Positions 1-9,803 of a DNA stretch of 64,000 nucleotides are shown piece by piece; positions within the stretch are counted from its first letter, which is position 1; every line of letters begins with the position of its first letter. The stretch lies in NCBI RefSeq assembly GCF_038024105.1, contig NZ_CP150661.1, positions 3,935,501-3,999,500 of the forward strand, in the 5' to 3' direction. The stretch is from Polaribacter butkevichii. GTDB lineage: Bacteria > Bacteroidota > Bacteroidia > Flavobacteriales > Flavobacteriaceae. Below the pieces are notes generated by a model that was not told the DNA's origin, searched no databases, and saw only the letters and a program-made list of their open reading frames with translations. The position numbers and the translations under genes were made by a program.

Positions 1-54
1 CATACTGCTTTAAAAAAAAAGAAATTGGGGGACATTATGGGGGACACTATAAAT

Positions 55-1593
55 TTAATATCCAGGGTTTTGGTCTGTAAGAGATAATTTAGGGTTTTTA
101 TCTATTTCAGTAATTGGAATAGGGAATAGATTGTTTGTAGAGCTATATCCTGTACCTGCTAATTCTGTTGCAGCTTTACCCCAACGAACCAAATCCCAAA
201 AACGTTGCCCTTCATGAGCTAATTCTAAGAATTTTTCATTTACAATAGCTTCAAATAAAGCATCACCTGTTAAATTCACATCAATATTTGCTAAACCAGC
301 TCTGTTTCTAACTTTATTTAACTCTGTTCTAGCCATACCATCTTGTCCGTCTTTATTATAAGCTTCTGCCGCTAAAAGTAAAACTTCTGCATAACGAAAC
401 AGTCTGTAGTTTGTACCGTAATTTAATTCTTTAACGCCATCACTACTTGTGTCTTCTAGTTTTGTACCATATTTTATTCTAATAGCACCTTCATAATCCC
501 AAATTACACCACCAGTTGCTGCTGTTGGGTCTACAGAACCACCTGCAGCAATTAATTCTGCTTCTGTCATAAGTGTAGCTGCTTTTCTTTTTGTATCACC
601 GGCAGCTTCAAAAGCTTTTACTAATTTACTAGTAGGTAAGTTAAATCCCCATCCGTTAATAAGTCCTGTTCCAGTTACATCAAAAATTCCATCACCTCTT
701 GGGCCCATTAGTTGTATGTGTAAGTTACTTTCGTTTCTACCACCCCAAGCAAGGTTACCCCAGTCTCTAGCTGATGTAGAAATGTATCCCATTTCGAATA
801 ATGATTCTTTTCCGAATTCTTTATTGATACTCCAAACATCCTCCGGATTCTCTTCTAAGTCTATAGCAGGATTGTCTATTACAGATTTAAAGAAAGGGAT
901 AGCGTCGCTATATTTTTCTTGAAAAACCAACACTTTACCCATTAAAGCTTCTGCTGTTTCTGATGTTGCTCTAAAGTTATCAGATTGTCCCTTTCCCGGT
1001 AAACCAGCAATTGCAGCAGTTAAATCTAATTCTATTTGCGTATAAATAGCTGCTCTAGAAGATTTTTCTATTCCAAAATCTTCAGCTTTTTCTGGTACTG
1101 TTAATCTTAAAGGAACATCACCAAACATGGTAGTTAACTCAAAATAACACCAAGCTCTCATAAATTTTGCTTCTGCTAAAGCTCTGTCTTTATTTCCTAA
1201 ATTACTATCAGAAATGTTATTAATTACTAAGTTAGAAAGTGCAATAGTTCTGTAATATAAGTCCCAAACACTTGCTATAGATACATTAGATGATGATACT
1301 TTGGCAAAATCATCAATGTTTTGTAGTTGATTTTGATCGTTAGAGTTACCACCTGCAGCATTAGAATCATCGCCTGGAAGTAGTTTTACTAAAAAGGCGC
1401 TGCTCCAATCTTTACTATAATTATGTTGCATTAAATCATAGATTCCTATAATTGCTGTTTCTACATTTTCTTCTTCAAGAAAGTAAGTTTCTAATTCTTC
1501 TACATTAATTCTAGGGTTTTCTGTAAACTCATCGGTACAAGAAAAGACTCCTAAAAAAAGAATTCCTATAATTGTTAAAAATGTTTTTTTCAT
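55..1593 (-). CDS. SusD/RagB-family outer-membrane glycan-binding lipoprotein
   Basis: This is the surface lipoprotein that caps a SusC channel and binds glycan at the outer membrane. The 512-residue protein starts with a lipoprotein signal (lipobox ending at Cys19 in FLGVFSC). The N-terminal half carries the helical TPR-like SusD fold (ALAEAKFMRAWCYFEL near residue 140). The C-terminal half has the typical RLFRYAEVLLLAAEAYN and EGQRFWDLVRWG signatures, and it ends in NPGY as complete family members do. It lies 17 bp downstream of the SusC gene on the same strand, so the two are almost certainly co-transcribed. The substrate cannot be read from the sequence. Confidence 0.95.
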   Translation of the reverse strand: MKKTFLTIIGILFLGVFSCTDEFTENPRINVEELETYFLEEENVETAIIGIYDLMQHNYSKDWSSAFLVKLLPGDDSNAAGGNSNDQNQLQNIDDFAKVSSSNVSIASVWDLYYRTIALSNLVINNISDSNLGNKDRALAEAKFMRAWCYFELTTMFGDVPLRLTVPEKAEDFGIEKSSRAAIYTQIELDLTAAIAGLPGKGQSDNFRATSETAEALMGKVLVFQEKYSDAIPFFKSVIDNPAIDLEENPEDVWSINKEFGKESLFEMGYISTSARDWGNLAWGGRNESNLHIQLMGPRGDGIFDVTGTGLINGWGFNLPTSKLVKAFEAAGDTKRKAATLMTEAELIAAGGSVDPTAATGGVIWDYEGAIRIKYGTKLEDTSSDGVKELNYGTNYRLFRYAEVLLLAAEAYNKDGQDGMARTELNKVRNRAGLANIDVNLTGDALFEAIVNEKFLELAHEGQRFWDLVRWGKAATELAGTGYSSTNNLFPIPITEIDKNPKLSLTDQNPGY

Positions 1594-1610
1594 AATATGT
1601 TATTTTTTTA

Positions 1611-4600
1611 TTAAAAGTCTAAAGAAAGTCCAAATACTGCTTTGGCAGCTGTTGGGTAAAAACCTCTATCTACACCTATAGAATTATAGTTAAAATTTCC
1701 TATTTCTGGATCTAAACCTTTGTAACCTGTAAAGGTGAAAAAGTCATCTAAAGAAACATACATTCTTAAGTTTTTAATATGTATTTTGTTGGTAAAGTTT
1801 TCTGGTAAAGTATACCCAAATTGAATCTGTTTGATTCTCATAAAAGAACCATCTTCTACCATTAAATCTGTTTCATAAGACCCCGTTACACTTGCAGCAC
1901 CTGGAAAACTAGCTACATCTCCTGCTTTTTGCCATCTCTCATTAAAGAAATGCACCGGTTTGTTGGTAATAGGTCTAGATGGTTGATGATACGTTGCAAT
2001 AATATCATTACCTATAGTTCCTTGAAACTGTAAGTTAAAGTCAAATGCTTTGTAACCTAAACTTATATTTCCACCAAATAATACGTCTGGGTGTGGGGAA
2101 CCTATATTTGTTTTATCTGCAGAAGTAATTCCTGCAACACCATCGGTATCTTTTATAATCACTTCTCCTGTTGCAGTATCAATTCCGTCTGTTTTATAGC
2201 CGTAAAAATACCAAGATGGTTGTCCTTCTGTAAACCTTGTAATTCCATCAGCATTTTGAGGTGCACCCGCACCAGAAAGAGATGTTCCTTCTGGAACAAA
2301 AAGAATTTCTGTAACCTTATTTTGTAAAGTAGATAGGTTTGCATTAAAGTTATATCTAAGACCACTATCTGTTGTATCTCCATAGCCTATTTCAAACTCG
2401 AAACCTTTATTTTCTATTGTACCAGAATTAAACTCATTAGATTTAAAACCAGCAGAACCTGGTGTAATTAAAGAGCCATCGTTAATAATAGCATCTCTTG
2501 TAGTTTTTTTATAATAATCAACAGAGAATGATAACTTATTGTTTAAAGCCCTTAAGTCTACTCCTAAATCTAATTGTTCTGATGTTTCCCAAACTAAGTT
2601 AGGGTTAGAATATGCGGTAATTTGTGAACCAGTATTTCCTAAATAGTCGATACTTTGTCCGTTTATTGTAGAGGTAATATAGGTTTTGTCTGAGTTACCG
2701 TTTAAGTTATTTCTACTACCGTTTTGTCCCCAACTTGCTCTTAGTTTTAAGTAATCTAATTTAGAATTTTCTTTCCAAAAATTTTCTTTAGAAACTACCC
2801 AACCTGCAGAAAATGCTGGAAATGTACCCGCCTTATTTGCTGCTGGAAATTTATCTGATTTATCTCTTCTAATAGAAGCTTCAAATAAATATTTTCCAGA
2901 ATAATCATAAGAAAGTCTACCAAACATAGAAACCATATTATCTGGTGATGGATCTATTAAGTTAATTTGAGTGTTAAAGTCTGGTAAATCAAAATCAAAG
3001 CCTGTAAAGTCTGCAATAGAAGCAGAACCACTTCTAGAAGTTGGTGTTGTAACTCTTGTTTCTTCTGCAGAATAACCTGCTAATAATTTAAAATTATGGT
3101 TACCAACTTCTTTTTCATAAGATGCAAAGTTTTCCCACAACCATCTTTTAGATTTTACAATGGTTTGAGAACCTGTATAGGTTGTATTTGCTGCTTCTGA
3201 TGAAACATAATATGGATTGATAGTATTTCTTGTATCAAATTGATTTTTATCATACCCTAATCTTGTTGTAAAAGAAAAACCGTCAAAAGGTTTAAACTTT
3301 AAATAAGCTGAGGTTAAAAATTGATACGAATCTACAGTTGTTCTATTGATGTTATTGGCATACGCAACAGGGTTTATTACTTCTCCTGTAGAAAAACTTG
3401 GGTATCCGTATACATTACCGTTTCTATCTTTTAACACAGGTACACCATTTGTGTTAGAACGTTCTATAACCGATTGTGGTACACTTCCATTTGCATAGGT
3501 AACAGGAGTTAAAGGATCTATAATTAACATATTTTGAATTACACCTCTAGTATCACTGTTTTCTTGAATTCCGCTTTTATCTGAAGTAGAATAAGTAGAA
3601 TTAATACCTACTTCTAACCATTTTGCAACATCACCTTTTAGGTTTACTCTAAAAGTAGATCTCTTAAAAGACGTGCTTCCATCTCCAACAATACCATCTT
3701 GATCTAAGTGAGATGCAGATGTGTAATAAGAAAAATGATCTGTAGCACCAGATAAATTAATATCATTTCTGTGCATAATAGCGGTAGAAAATGTTTCTTC
3801 GATCCAATCTGTATCATAACCATTATCAACCACACTTGTTAAACCAGCTTCATTCATATATGTTACAAATTGTGAAGCATTCATTAACTCCATATCTGTT
3901 TTTAAAGATTGAATACCAAATTGAGAATTAAAAGCTACTTGTAAGCCTCCTTTTCTACCTCTTTTTGTAGTAATAATTACAACTCCGTTTGCACCCTCTG
4001 TACCATAAATAGCAGCAGAAGCAGCATCTTTTAAGATTTCTATATTAGCAATATCAGAAGGAGCAATATCTGCAATAGATGATGCTTTCATACCATCAAC
4101 AATAAATAAAGGTTCTGAATTTCCACTAGAACCCGCACCACGAATTCTTATTTTTGCACCAGAACCAGGAGAACCAGAAGAAGAAGATACGGTAACACCA
4201 GATGTTCTACCTTGCAATACAGATTCTACTCTTTGATTAGAAGAGCTTTTAATTTGTTTAGAATCGATACTAGAAATAGCTCCGGTAACCAAGCTTTTTT
4301 TCTTACTACCATACCCAACAACCACAATTTCATCTAAAGACTCTAGATTATCTTGTAAAACTACATTAATTTTAGTTCGGTTTCCTACGAGTATTGTTTG
4401 AGAATTCATACCTAAGTACGAAAAAACTAACTCATCGTTTGGTGACACATCAGGTAAAGAGTAATTTCCTTCAAAATCTGCATTGGCACCTTTAGTTGTT
4501 CCTTTAATAACAACAGATACTCCTGGTAAAGTATTTCCTTGAGAGTCTGTTACCTGACCAGTAATTGTCTTGTTTTGCGAAAAAACATTCTGCACACATA

Positions 4601-4643
4601 AAAGTAGGCATGCAATAATCGTGACTTTAAATTTTATCATCAT
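1611..4643 (-). CDS. SusC/RagA-family TonB-dependent outer-membrane receptor
   Basis: This is the outer-membrane oligosaccharide importer that pairs with the SusD protein downstream. The 1010 residues begin with a signal peptide ending near VFSQ. A carboxypeptidase-regulatory-like domain follows (ITGQVTDSQGNTLPGVSVVI, about 26-105). Next comes the SusC linker and TonB-box region (LDEIVVVGYGSKKK) and a plug domain (about 115-225, with IRIRGAGS and NGVVIITTKRG). A long beta-barrel ends in the aromatic-terminated strand GLSLDF, typical of barrel insertion signals. Two ATG codons sit side by side at the start and the first is used here. The regulator gene upstream on the same strand makes this a polysaccharide utilization locus. 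Confidence 0.96.
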   Translation of the reverse strand: MMIKFKVTIIACLLLCVQNVFSQNKTITGQVTDSQGNTLPGVSVVIKGTTKGANADFEGNYSLPDVSPNDELVFSYLGMNSQTILVGNRTKINVVLQDNLESLDEIVVVGYGSKKKSLVTGAISSIDSKQIKSSSNQRVESVLQGRTSGVTVSSSSGSPGSGAKIRIRGAGSSGNSEPLFIVDGMKASSIADIAPSDIANIEILKDAASAAIYGTEGANGVVIITTKRGRKGGLQVAFNSQFGIQSLKTDMELMNASQFVTYMNEAGLTSVVDNGYDTDWIEETFSTAIMHRNDINLSGATDHFSYYTSASHLDQDGIVGDGSTSFKRSTFRVNLKGDVAKWLEVGINSTYSTSDKSGIQENSDTRGVIQNMLIIDPLTPVTYANGSVPQSVIERSNTNGVPVLKDRNGNVYGYPSFSTGEVINPVAYANNINRTTVDSYQFLTSAYLKFKPFDGFSFTTRLGYDKNQFDTRNTINPYYVSSEAANTTYTGSQTIVKSKRWLWENFASYEKEVGNHNFKLLAGYSAEETRVTTPTSRSGSASIADFTGFDFDLPDFNTQINLIDPSPDNMVSMFGRLSYDYSGKYLFEASIRRDKSDKFPAANKAGTFPAFSAGWVVSKENFWKENSKLDYLKLRASWGQNGSRNNLNGNSDKTYITSTINGQSIDYLGNTGSQITAYSNPNLVWETSEQLDLGVDLRALNNKLSFSVDYYKKTTRDAIINDGSLITPGSAGFKSNEFNSGTIENKGFEFEIGYGDTTDSGLRYNFNANLSTLQNKVTEILFVPEGTSLSGAGAPQNADGITRFTEGQPSWYFYGYKTDGIDTATGEVIIKDTDGVAGITSADKTNIGSPHPDVLFGGNISLGYKAFDFNLQFQGTIGNDIIATYHQPSRPITNKPVHFFNERWQKAGDVASFPGAASVTGSYETDLMVEDGSFMRIKQIQFGYTLPENFTNKIHIKNLRMYVSLDDFFTFTGYKGLDPEIGNFNYNSIGVDRGFYPTAAKAVFGLSLDF

Positions 4644-5038
4644 TCATATTAATTGGTTAATTAAATTTTTTTTGATTGACAATGTACAAACCAAATGCTT
4701 CCGTTATATATTATTAAGGATAAGTACTAGTAGTAATAACATTATAATTACTAATAATACCTCGTAAAATAATTTTTTCTTAGAGTATTTTTGCTTCATA
4801 AACATTGCTGTACTCTTCAAATATAGAAGAACAATAGCATCTTTTTTAACACAAAAAAAACAGCTTTTAAAACAATTGTTGCTCTTTAACCTTTATTTAA
4901 CAGTAATGCTACATTTAATTCATTTGGCGCAACAATTGTTTTATTACATTGTTTTAGAGAGAAAAAGAAGGAGGACACTTAAAAATGCTTTTTTTTAATA
5001 TATAAAGGGGTTTAAAAGTGCTAATTAGTCTCTAAACA
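4644..5038. other. Intergenic region between the hybrid regulator and susC
   Basis: This 395-bp AT-rich gap separates the 3' end of the hybrid regulator gene from the start of susC. No open reading frame in it looks real. A TATATTTG box on the minus strand is listed separately as a candidate susC promoter. I see no convincing terminator hairpin after the regulator gene, and the direct-repeat target site of the AraC-type regulator could not be identified by eye. Confidence 0.5.
4818..4825 (-). promoter_or_regulatory. Candidate -7 promoter box for susC
   Basis: The minus strand reads TATATTTG here, matching the Bacteroidota sigma-A -7 consensus TAnnTTTG. It lies about 175 bp before the susC start codon, which would give a long leader. 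No clear TTG element sits 19-21 bp upstream, so this is a weak call. Confidence 0.35.
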
Positions 5039-8000
5039 TTAAATTTTAGTATCTTTTTTTATCTCTATTTCAGAAGGTAAGATGCCAAAATGTGCCTTAA
5101 AGCATTTAGAAAAATAAGAGGGAGAAGAAAAGCCTACACTAAAACAAGCTTCGCTAATATTACCTCTGCCAGAATCTAAAATTTGTTTGGCTCTTTCTAA
5201 TCTTATTTTTCTAATAAATTCATTAACAGTCTGACCTGTTATGGCTTTTATTTTTCTATACAACTGACTTCTGCTCAATTTTAATTGTGATGCTAATTCT
5301 TCTACACTTAAATTAGAATCAGAAATATTCTCATTTATATATTCTAGTAATTTTTGTATAAATTCTTTGTCTATAGAATTTGAGTTTATTTTTTCTTCTG
5401 CACCACTAATAGCTCCAAAAAATTTATCGAAAATTAATTGTCTACTTGTAATTAATTGAGATAGACGTAATTTTAAGAGTTTTAAATCGAAAGGTTTTAC
5501 CATGTATGCATCAGCACCATTTTCTATTCCTTCAATTCTATTTTCTATAGTAGTTCTTGCTGTAAGCATTAAAACAGGTATGTGGCTTGTAGATGCGTCT
5601 GTTTTTATGGATTTACAAAAAACAAAGCCATCCATTTCTGGCATTACAACATCTGTAATAATTGCATCTGGCAAGGTTTCTTTTGCCATTTTAATACCTT
5701 CTTTACCGTTATTTGCAACAAATACCTTGTACTCTTTATTTAATTCTAGTTTTAAATAATCTAATAACTCTACATTATCTTCTACAATGAGCACTGTTTT
5801 TGTTTTGTTTAAAAGGGTGTCTTCTGTTAACTGATCTTCTATATGGTCTGTATTAACTACTAAGAAACCTTCTTTTTTAGAGGCTGTTTTTTCATTTTCA
5901 TATAAAATCTGATCTTCTGAGTAATGCGCATTACCTGTGGGTAATAAAATTTTAAATGTGGTACCAGAACCTACTTTACTTTCTACTTCAATTTTTCCTT
6001 TATGAAGATATACAAAACTCTTTACAACTTCTAAACCAATACCAGTACCACCTATGTATGTTTTGTTTTGATCTTCTACTTGATAAAAGCGTTCAAATAT
6101 TTTTTCTACTTCTATTTCATCTAAACCTGCTCCTGTATCAGAAATTACAATTTCTATTGCTTCTACTGGTTTTTCTTTATCAACTAAAGGCAAATTGTAT
6201 AATTTATGATTAGAAAACAAATCTATATTAATAGCACCACCTTTTGGAGTGGCTTTAATGGCGTTAGACAAGAGGTTGAATATTATTTTTTCCAACATTT
6301 TTTCATCCGCCCAAACGGTTAAATCTGGTACATCAGAATCTACGCTTAATAAAATATTTTTTTTGATGCTTTCTTCCTGAAAATAGTTGGCTATATTTTT
6401 AGTAAACTCAATTAAATTGATTTTACTCGCTCTAATTTTCATTTTGTTATGCTCTAATTTTCTAATATCCATTAACTCATTAATTAGCCTATAGAGTCTG
6501 TTGGTGTTTTTATAAATAATAGCGTGTTTATTTTTAACACTTTGTGGTAAATCGAGTTCTTTATTACTAATAATATCTTTTATAGGGTTGATAATTAGCG
6601 TTAAAGGCGTTCTAAATTCATGAGAAATGTTTGTAAAAAATTGAAGTTTCTTTTTATTTAAATCGTCGTTTTGAGTTTGTAGTAAACGTTCATTTTTAAG
6701 TATTTCTTTTTCTTTTATTCTTTTTTGCGTTAAGCTGTTTAGTAAGTAAAGACAAAAAAGAAAAGCCAATATATAAGCTAATATAGCCCAATTTGTTTTC
6801 CACCAAGGTGGCAGAATTGTTATTTTTAATTCTAGAGGAACTTCATTCCAAACGCCATCATTGTTTGCTGCTTTTAGTTTAAAAATATAATTTCCTTGAT
6901 CTAAATTTGTGTAGGTAGCACTTCTTTTACGGCCAACATAGTTCCACGCTGTTTCATATCCTTCTAAATAATAAGCGTAATTGTTTTTTTCTGGTCTTGT
7001 GTAATTAAGTCCTGTATATTCAATGGTAAAGACAGACTGCGTGTGCGATAATTGAATGCTTTTTGTTTCTGAAATTACTTTCTGTAAAGGAGAGTTTTTT
7101 GTTTTCGGAATCACTTTTTCATTAAACAGTTTAAAGTCTGTTAAATGCAAAGAAGGTAAACTCGCATTTGTTTTTATCTCCTTTGGGTTAAAATAATCTA
7201 CCCCCTTAAAATCTCCAAAATACAAGGTTCCTTTTTCATCTTTTAAGGCAGCACCAAAATTAAAATCGTTAGATAGTAAACCATCATTAGAGGTGTAATT
7301 TGTATAATCATTGTTTTTTAGATCTATTTTTGTGAGTCCAGAATTACCACTCACCCAAATATTATGATCATTATCCTCAATAATTGCAGCAATATTTTCT
7401 TCTATTAAACCTTTAGATTTATTGTACCAAGTATAGGTGTCATCTTTTTTATTGTACTTACAAAGTCCAGAGCCTCTTGTGCCGATATAAATATATTTTT
7501 CAGAAGATTCATAAATGCTTAAAATATGACTTACATCTGATGAGTTGCCATATTCTTTTTGCATTCTTTCTCTTAAAGAAACAACTTTAAACGTTTTGTT
7601 TTCTAACTCTTTTATTTTAAATAACCCATCTGCTGTACCTACCCAAATAACATCTTCAGAATCTACAAATACTACCATAAGTTTGTTACACAAAGACTTG
7701 TTTTCTAGAAATTCTTTAGCACTGTACTTTTTAAAGGTATCTGTTTTTGGAGAGTAGGAGTATAAGCCCTCAAAAAAAGTAGCAATCCAAACATTTCCTT
7801 TAGAGTCTTCAGAAAAACTTCTAATGGTATTAGAGTTAAAAATATTTGAGGTGTTTTTTTTACTATAATTTATAAATTTTTTAGATCCATTTTTTAGTAG
7901 AAAAATACCATTATCCCAACTTCCTGCCCATAAATTGTTTTTAGAATCTAAAAATAAAGAAACAATATAGTCAGAGTTAAGTCCGGAATAAATAGTATTA

Positions 8001-9193
8001 CTTTTTTTATTGATATGAGTAATTTTAGACGTGTTTGTATTGTAAACATCAATACCACCACCATCTGTAGAAATCCATAAATTACCAGATTTATCTTTTA
8101 CAATACCTGTTACAGAAGGTATTTTTAATGAATTTTGCTTGTTAGGTAAACTTCTAATCCCTTTAAATTTATCATATAACTTATCACTAACAGCAACACC
8201 GCTGTTGTAATAGCCCATCCAAATTCTATCATCTTTGTCTATAAATAGTTCCCAAATAGAATTATGAAGTATACTGTTTTCTTCTGTTTTACTAGATACG
8301 TAATTTTTTATAACATTATCATTTTCATCAAGATGAAAAAGGCCATCATTCTCGGTACCAATCATCATAGTGTTATCTGATAATTGAATGATTTGCATTA
8401 TTTTTTTTGAAGTAAAATCTAATTTTTTTAGGCTAATAATGTTGTTGTTTCTATCGCTAGTTAACCCACATTTATAAACACCCTCATTTCCTTGAAAACC
8501 AATCCATAAATTATCTTTATGGTCTATGTATAGGTTTTCTATAGGTGCGTTTATAGATTTTTTATGATCTGTAAAAACGCTAGTATGTATTAATTTATTT
8601 TCTATAAAATCTACCTCTTTTAAACCCAAATTTGTACCTACAAATGTTTTACCTTGTTTTGTGTGTTGTATGGAGTTAATGGCTATATCTGGGTAATCTT
8701 CATTTATAATTCTATCTGTTTTAAGTGTGCTAATATTTAATTTAAAAAGGCCTTTATTATAAGTCCCTATTAATAAATTTCCTTTAGAATCCTCTTCTAT
8801 TGCTAGTACATTTTCTTTGTAATAGTTTTTACTATTTAATTGTATTCTTTTAAAATGATCTAGGTCTCTATCGTATAAATTTAATCCGTTTTCTGTACCA
8901 CACCAAAGCCTATTTTTGCTATCAATAAAGGCACATTGCACTAAGTTATTACTTAAAGAGTTGGTATCTTCTACATCAAATTTATAAGAAGTATAATCTA
9001 TACCATTAAACTTATACAAACCAGTACCAATAGTTCCAATCCAAATAAATCCTTGGTGATCTTGTACAATAGAAGACACACCAACTTTGGGGATACCTTC
9101 TTTTATATTTACAAAACGATATTCTTTATAAGGTTTTTGAGCATGAAAAATTGTACATAAAAAAAATAGTATTAAAACCAAGAGGTTCTTCAT
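5039..9193 (-). CDS. Hybrid two-component system sensor/regulator (HTCS) of the polysaccharide utilization locus
   Basis: This one-protein signalling system senses a glycan fragment in the periplasm and activates the linked SusCD genes. The 1384 residues hold, in order: a signal peptide (to about residue 18); about 700 residues of Reg_prop beta-propeller repeats (recurrent GNLWIGT-type blades); a Y_Y_Y domain; one membrane segment (about 800-820); HisKA with phospho-acceptor His858 in NISHEFRTPL; a HATPase domain (GGTGIGLEVVKSF); a receiver domain with the aspartate near 1179 in IITDVVMPEMDGF; and a C-terminal AraC-type helix-turn-helix (about 1275-1384). All catalytic landmarks are intact and the length is normal for the family. 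It sits directly upstream of susC on the same strand. Confidence 0.96.
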   Translation of the reverse strand: MKNLLVLILFFLCTIFHAQKPYKEYRFVNIKEGIPKVGVSSIVQDHQGFIWIGTIGTGLYKFNGIDYTSYKFDVEDTNSLSNNLVQCAFIDSKNRLWCGTENGLNLYDRDLDHFKRIQLNSKNYYKENVLAIEEDSKGNLLIGTYNKGLFKLNISTLKTDRIINEDYPDIAINSIQHTKQGKTFVGTNLGLKEVDFIENKLIHTSVFTDHKKSINAPIENLYIDHKDNLWIGFQGNEGVYKCGLTSDRNNNIISLKKLDFTSKKIMQIIQLSDNTMMIGTENDGLFHLDENDNVIKNYVSSKTEENSILHNSIWELFIDKDDRIWMGYYNSGVAVSDKLYDKFKGIRSLPNKQNSLKIPSVTGIVKDKSGNLWISTDGGGIDVYNTNTSKITHINKKSNTIYSGLNSDYIVSLFLDSKNNLWAGSWDNGIFLLKNGSKKFINYSKKNTSNIFNSNTIRSFSEDSKGNVWIATFFEGLYSYSPKTDTFKKYSAKEFLENKSLCNKLMVVFVDSEDVIWVGTADGLFKIKELENKTFKVVSLRERMQKEYGNSSDVSHILSIYESSEKYIYIGTRGSGLCKYNKKDDTYTWYNKSKGLIEENIAAIIEDNDHNIWVSGNSGLTKIDLKNNDYTNYTSNDGLLSNDFNFGAALKDEKGTLYFGDFKGVDYFNPKEIKTNASLPSLHLTDFKLFNEKVIPKTKNSPLQKVISETKSIQLSHTQSVFTIEYTGLNYTRPEKNNYAYYLEGYETAWNYVGRKRSATYTNLDQGNYIFKLKAANNDGVWNEVPLELKITILPPWWKTNWAILAYILAFLFCLYLLNSLTQKRIKEKEILKNERLLQTQNDDLNKKKLQFFTNISHEFRTPLTLIINPIKDIISNKELDLPQSVKNKHAIIYKNTNRLYRLINELMDIRKLEHNKMKIRASKINLIEFTKNIANYFQEESIKKNILLSVDSDVPDLTVWADEKMLEKIIFNLLSNAIKATPKGGAINIDLFSNHKLYNLPLVDKEKPVEAIEIVISDTGAGLDEIEVEKIFERFYQVEDQNKTYIGGTGIGLEVVKSFVYLHKGKIEVESKVGSGTTFKILLPTGNAHYSEDQILYENEKTASKKEGFLVVNTDHIEDQLTEDTLLNKTKTVLIVEDNVELLDYLKLELNKEYKVFVANNGKEGIKMAKETLPDAIITDVVMPEMDGFVFCKSIKTDASTSHIPVLMLTARTTIENRIEGIENGADAYMVKPFDLKLLKLRLSQLITSRQLIFDKFFGAISGAEEKINSNSIDKEFIQKLLEYINENISDSNLSVEELASQLKLSRSQLYRKIKAITGQTVNEFIRKIRLERAKQILDSGRGNISEACFSVGFSSPSYFSKCFKAHFGILPSEIEIKKDTKI

Positions 9194-9803
9194 AGACTAA
9201 TAATTTAATACTTATTGTAAGACGACGTTTTTAAACCTAATTTTTCTAAATAGATTTTATCTTAAAAATAAAAATATTTCTGATAAAATACAGAATTCCG
9301 TTACTAAATATTATTAGAGGATATTTTTTTAAATAGAATTTAATTTCATAAAATCAATAATAGAGATTAGAAATTATAGGTTTGTCATTTTGCAATTTTT
9401 GTTAACTTTTATTCGGTTTTAAAAAAGAGAATATATGTCTTTTTTAAAACTTAAAGATAGTTTTACACAACAAAATTAGATGCAACAAATTAAACATCTA
9501 ATAACAGAGATGTTGCTTTTTACTTAAAAAAAACAAGAACCACTTATTTAATGGTGGGTAAGGTTAGTATCTATTAAAAAAATAGTTGCATTATATATTT
9601 AACATAACTTATTTTTAAAATTGTTTTTTTTGTAAAAAAGAAGAAAATAAGTACCAGAGTTAGGTTCTGTTTTTTTTAAATAGGCCACTAAGACGTTTGG
9701 TAATATACTTCTAATATATAATAGGATGCAAAAAAAAACACCTCGTTAAAGGTGTTTTTTGATATACATAATAAGATTCAGAAACTAGTTTCGTAACCTA
9801 AAA
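9194..9803. other. Intergenic region upstream of the hybrid regulator
   Basis: This 610-bp AT-rich gap shows no credible gene on either strand. It contains the terminator of the cystathionine beta-synthase gene (listed separately). A minus-strand TAATTTTG at 9471-9478 could be a distant promoter box for the regulator gene. Nothing else stands out. Confidence 0.4.
9733..9760 (-). terminator. Intrinsic terminator after the cystathionine beta-synthase gene
   Basis: A 10-bp stem (AAAAACACCT pairing with AGGTGTTTTT) encloses a short loop. On the minus strand it is followed by a run of T residues. It lies about 45 bp beyond the stop codon of the minus-strand gene ending at 9804. Confidence 0.8.
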
